Shown piece by piece: positions 60,746 to 64,000 of a DNA stretch of 64,000 bases (positions are counted from its first letter, which is position 1; every line of letters starts with the position of its first letter). The translations under genes and the position numbers were made by a program. Source of the stretch: Micromonospora gifhornensis (lineage in GTDB: Bacteria > Actinomycetota > Actinomycetes > Mycobacteriales > Micromonosporaceae); the NCBI RefSeq assembly GCF_016863515.1, contig NZ_BOPA01000018.1:124001-188000 (forward strand). Reading direction: 5' to 3'. The notes under the pieces were generated by a model, which saw only the letters and a list, made by a program, of their open reading frames with translations, had not been told where the DNA came from and did not search any database.

Positions 60746-62461
60746 ATGTCACAACCGACCGCGCGAGGGAAGCGGAGGGCCGTCCTCGGCCTCGCCGCCA
60801 CCGGCGCCCTCCTCCTCAGCACGGTCGCGGCGGCGCCGGCAAGCGCCGCCGCGAACGTGATCCCGGGCGTTGACGAGATCGTCAGCAGCACCAACCTCAC
60901 CCAGATCGCCAACGTGCCGAAGCTCGGCGCCTTCGCCGCCGAGTCCTCGTACAACAGCGACCTGGCCTTCCAGGGCGACCACGTGTTCGCCGGCAACTAC
61001 AACGGGTTCACCGTCTACGACGTCAGCACCCCCGCCTCGCCGCAGGTGGTCAGCCAGGTCGTCTGCCCCGGTGGGCAGGGTGACCCGTCGGTCTTCGGCA
61101 ACCTGCTGTTCTTCGCGGTCGACTCGCCCCGCAGCGACGACTCGTGCAACAGCGGTGCCGGCTCGGTGGCCAACCCGGACCACTGGGAGGGCGTCCGGAT
61201 CTTCGACGTCAGCGACAAGGCGAACCCGCGGTACATCAAGTCGGTCCGCACCGACTGCGGTTCGCACACTCTGACGCTGGTCCCCGGCAAGGACAAGGTC
61301 GTCGGCAAGGGCCCGAAGGCCAAGACGGTCAAGGCGACGGACCTCTACGTCTACGTCCAGTCCTACAGCCCGTCGGCGACCGCGGCGTACTGCAAGACGC
61401 CGCACGACAAGATCTCGATCATCAAGGTTCCGCTGGCGAACCCGACCAGCGCCTCCGTGGTGTCCACTCCGGTGCTCTTCCCGGACGGCGGCGGCGCCCG
61501 CACCAGCGGCTGCCACGACATCACCGCCTACCCGGAGCTGGACCTCGCGGCCGGCGCCTGCATGGGTGACGGTGTGCTGATGGACATCTCCGACCGGGAG
61601 AACCCGGTGGTGCTGAGCCAGGTCCAGGACACGAACTTCGCGTTCTGGCACTCGGCCACGTTCAACAACGCCGGCACCAAGGTGCTGTTCACCGACGAGC
61701 TCGGTGGCGGCAGCGGCGCGATCTGCACCCCCGCCTACCGGGACAACCAGGGCGCGAACGCGATCTACGACATCGTCGGCTCCGGGGCCAACCGCCAGCT
61801 GGTCTTCAAGAGCTACTTCAAGATCCCGCGGGAGAACAGCACCCGGGAGAACTGCGTTGCCCACAACGGCTCGCTGATCCCGGCCATGGGCCGCGACATC
61901 ATGGTCCAGGCGTGGTACCAGGGCGGCATCTCGGTGATCGACTTCACCGACTCCGCCAACCCGTTCGAGATCGCCTACTGGGAGCGGGGTCCGCTGTCGG
62001 ACACCCGGAACATCCTCGGTGGATCCTGGTCGGCGTACTGGAACAACGGCTACATCTACTCGAACGACATTCAGAAGGGCCTGGACGTCCTCAAGCTGGA
62101 CGACCCGCGTACCAACAACGCCCGGGCGATCGCCTTCGAGGAGCTGAACCCGCAGACCCAGCCCAGCTACCCGGCCTGCACCAAGGTGCTGACCGGTAAG
62201 CAGAAGAAGGGCAACCTGGAGGTCAAGTCCGGCATCACCTGCATGGACGGAGCGACCCAGAACGGCTCGATCAAGGTCAAGGAAGGCGCTGGCCTGATCA
62301 TCTTCAACTCGACGGTGAACGGCTCCATCGACGCCAAGAAGGCCTCGGTGGTGTCGATCGTGGAGAGCACCGTCAAGGGCAAGGTCAAGACCGAGGACAT
62401 GGACCACAAGCACTGCCACGTCCACAAGAGCAAGGTCACCGGCGGCGTGCACAAGCACTGA
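60746..62461 (+). CDS. Secreted LVIVD-repeat beta-propeller protein with a His-rich tail
   Basis: 571 residues with a signal peptide carrying a KRR motif (possibly Tat) and ASA cleavage near residue 34. The central part is a beta-propeller of LVIVD-type repeats (FTVYDVSTPASPQVVSQ, VRIFDVSDKANPRYIKS, VLMDISDRENPVVLSQ, ISVIDFTDSANPFEIAY). Residues 485-548 form a small repeated beta-solenoid-like segment (GNLEVKSGITCMDGATQNGSIKVKEGAGLIIFNSTVNGSI). The last 20 residues are rich in His (HKHCHVHK, VHKH) and look metal-binding. Function is unknown. It faces the DUF305 gene across a 243-bp shared promoter region in which no clear operator was found. Confidence 0.88.
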   Translation: MSQPTARGKRRAVLGLAATGALLLSTVAAAPASAAANVIPGVDEIVSSTNLTQIANVPKLGAFAAESSYNSDLAFQGDHVFAGNYNGFTVYDVSTPASPQVVSQVVCPGGQGDPSVFGNLLFFAVDSPRSDDSCNSGAGSVANPDHWEGVRIFDVSDKANPRYIKSVRTDCGSHTLTLVPGKDKVVGKGPKAKTVKATDLYVYVQSYSPSATAAYCKTPHDKISIIKVPLANPTSASVVSTPVLFPDGGGARTSGCHDITAYPELDLAAGACMGDGVLMDISDRENPVVLSQVQDTNFAFWHSATFNNAGTKVLFTDELGGGSGAICTPAYRDNQGANAIYDIVGSGANRQLVFKSYFKIPRENSTRENCVAHNGSLIPAMGRDIMVQAWYQGGISVIDFTDSANPFEIAYWERGPLSDTRNILGGSWSAYWNNGYIYSNDIQKGLDVLKLDDPRTNNARAIAFEELNPQTQPSYPACTKVLTGKQKKGNLEVKSGITCMDGATQNGSIKVKEGAGLIIFNSTVNGSIDAKKASVVSIVESTVKGKVKTEDMDHKHCHVHKSKVTGGVHKH

Positions 62462-62488
62462 TCCGGTACCTGTCAACAGCACTACAAA

Positions 62489-62521
62489 CTCCGGCCCGGC
62501 GGTCTCCCCGCCGGGCCGGAG
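62489..62521. terminator. Bidirectional terminator hairpin
   Basis: A perfect 14-bp stem (CTCCGGCCCGGCGG and complement) with a 5-nt loop sits between the convergent LVIVD gene and the gene ending at 62538. Confidence 0.9.
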
Positions 62522-62537
62522 CCCTTGGTGATCGGTG

Positions 62538-64000
62538 TCAGTCCCGACACAGGGGTACGTCCGGCTCGACGACGGTGCGGTTGATGATGTCCTTGCTGAC
62601 GAAGGTGGCCTCCTTCGGGATCGGCACCCCGAGCACGACCTCGATCGCCTTGGCCAACGGCGCGGAGACGTTGAGGCCCTCACCGGCCCGCGCGGTCACC
62701 ACGAGCGTGGTGCCCCGACACTTCACCGCCGGCCCGGCCAACGGCAGACCCACCCGACCGGCCGCCGAACCGTTTGTCAGCCCCAGCGAGGCCACCACGC
62801 CGACGAACGGCCCGGCGCCGGCCACCGGCAGACCGAGCATCAGACCGAAACGGAACTCCGCGGCCACCACGATTGCCTCGACGCCGACCGACACCCCCCG
62901 CAGCGACTGCATGATGCTCTCCTGCACGGAGAAGGTCGGGGTGAGCACCGAGCCTCCTTCGTAGCCGATCGGTCCGGTCAGGCCCCACCGGCCGGTGCCC
63001 GAGATGTTGCCGTTCTTCGCGGTGAACGCCGTCTGGACGAGGAACTTGAACGTCTGCTTGAGCGTCGCCGGGAAGCCGCCGATGATGATCGGCTGCGACA
63101 ACTCGATCGGTAGCTCGATCCGCGCCTTCTTGTTGTCACTCAGCCCACCCTGCGCGCCGGCCGCGACGGTGATGGCGAGGCCGTGCACCCCGTCGATGCG
63201 GAACCGAGGATGGGGGATCACCCCGTTTGTCACCTTCACGTTGCCCGACAGCCGCAGGTTGTCGAGGAGCAACTGGATGTCGAAGTCGACCTTGAGGCCG
63301 GAGGCCGCCGTGCTGTGCTGCGCGGTCAGACCCACTTTGGTACGACCCAGGTAGGCGGTGACGCCCCACCCGCCGATCTTGCGTTCCATGCTGTGGGCCG
63401 CACCGCCGCCGCCGGGTGCGCGAGCAGGCCCGAGCACGATCGGGGGTACGGCGATCCGCAGGTCGGACAGCTCGCTCTCGTTCGCGCCCAGCCCGAGCGC
63501 GCCGCCTGTGCCCCCGCGCAGGTCGAGTGTGCCGCCGCCCATGCCCCCGCCCAGGCCGATGGCGTTGCCGGTCAGGCCGGTGGCGTCCGCCGCGTCGGGC
63601 AGGACGGGGGTTGCCGGTGCGTCCTCCTCGACCACCTCGCCGAGCAGGTCGGGCAGGGGGCTGAACTGCTGCGCGGTCAGGTCGAGCGGCTGGTCGAAGG
63701 TGATGTCCGCGTCGCGGACCACATCTGTCAACTGCACCGGGGCCAGGGTGACCGCCCGGTCGCCGCCGGACTTCTCCACCCGTACCACCCGGCCGACCGC
63801 CTGACTGGTGGCGAACATGATCTTGCCTGGCTGGAGTTCGTCCGCGCCGGGGGCGTCACCGTCGACGACATAGGTGAACCCGTCGTCACTGACCGAGCGG
63901 ATGGCCTTGCCACCGCCCTCGACGAGCACCACGTCCGGCTGGTAGACCACGGAGTCGTCCGGCTTCGGGGCGTACCCGTACCGGTCGTCGGCGTCCCCGC
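62538..64000 (-). CDS. Unrecognised protein, C-terminal part (5' end outside the window)
   Basis: The frame is open from the right edge of the window to a stop at 62538. A GTG at 63950 is the first start inside the window, but coding-like sequence continues beyond it, so the gene is probably cut. The visible protein (about 487 residues) has an Asp/Val-rich beta region (MFATSQAVGRVVRVEKSGGDRAVTLAPV), a Gly-rich linker (GLGGGMGGGTLDLRGGTGGALGLG), and a long beta-strand-rich C-terminal half without Cys except the last (RTVVEPDVPLCRD). There is no transmembrane helix or catalytic motif. It resembles secreted or surface beta-proteins, but I cannot assign a family. Confidence 0.7.
   Translation of the reverse strand, partial: GDADDRYGYAPKPDDSVVYQPDVVLVEGGGKAIRSVSDDGFTYVVDGDAPGADELQPGKIMFATSQAVGRVVRVEKSGGDRAVTLAPVQLTDVVRDADITFDQPLDLTAQQFSPLPDLLGEVVEEDAPATPVLPDAADATGLTGNAIGLGGGMGGGTLDLRGGTGGALGLGANESELSDLRIAVPPIVLGPARAPGGGGAAHSMERKIGGWGVTAYLGRTKVGLTAQHSTAASGLKVDFDIQLLLDNLRLSGNVKVTNGVIPHPRFRIDGVHGLAITVAAGAQGGLSDNKKARIELPIELSQPIIIGGFPATLKQTFKFLVQTAFTAKNGNISGTGRWGLTGPIGYEGGSVLTPTFSVQESIMQSLRGVSVGVEAIVVAAEFRFGLMLGLPVAGAGPFVGVVASLGLTNGSAAGRVGLPLAGPAVKCRGTTLVVTARAGEGLNVSAPLAKAIEVVLGVPIPKEATFVSKDIINRTVVEPDVPLCRD

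Overview
The window is very GC-rich, densely coding DNA with many GTG starts, ATGA stop/start overlaps, GC-rich hairpin terminators without strong U-tracts and families typical of filamentous actinobacteria (PF04672 SAM methyltransferase, MocR, PucR, SARP, LVIVD/DUF305). I infer a member of the Micromonosporaceae, probably Micromonospora. The species cannot be fixed from sequence alone. No tRNA, rRNA, CRISPR array, transposase or prophage gene was seen.

Region 1 (1-12.1 kb) is an L-arabinan/L-arabinofuranoside utilisation locus. It holds the 3' end of a large secreted carbohydrate-active protein, a GH43 enzyme with duplicated F5/8-like modules, a small secreted WxL-like protein, a divergent cytochrome P450, a Tat-exported GH127-type beta-L-arabinofuranosidase interrupted by a LamG module, and a LacI-family regulator. 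Three of the secreted proteins end in the same roughly 90-residue module. Near-identical LacI-type operators overlap the P450 and GH127 promoters. A third copy lies 13 kb away, in front of a GH43-AbfB exo-arabinofuranosidase (25.4 kb), so one regulon is likely.

Region 2 (12.2-21.4 kb) has a SAM methyltransferase, a divergent DMT exporter/MocR pair whose start codons overlap, a translationally coupled operon (ECF sigma, zinc anti-sigma, ABC ATPase, ABC permease), and katG with a 19-bp triple tandem repeat upstream. Region 3 (21.6-25.1 kb) is argS. It is preceded by an Arg-rich leader ORF that runs into a terminator-like hairpin, an apparent attenuator, and it is bracketed by two copies of a hairpin repeat with C-rich and G-rich flanks.

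Region 4 (27-36 kb) has a KhtT-like subunit with a cation:proton antiporter fused in frame to a UBP zinc finger, a membrane glycosyltransferase, and a putative catabolic unit: FGGY kinase plus a class II aldolase/class III aminotransferase fusion, divergent from a PucR-type regulator. Region 5 (36-48.3 kb) holds GNAT proteins (one fused to an APH kinase domain), an ABC exporter divergent from a two-component system across a perfect 17-bp inverted repeat, an acyl-CoA dehydrogenase, a TetR-controlled ABC exporter and a metallophosphoesterase.

Region 6 (48.4-64 kb) has an ABC exporter/MarR pair, a threonine-aldolase-like enzyme, a secreted S15 peptidase, an FAD monooxygenase next to a large SARP/ATPase/TPR regulator, a DinB protein, a divergent DUF305/LVIVD pair with a His-rich tail, and the 3' part of an unrecognised protein that runs off the right edge.
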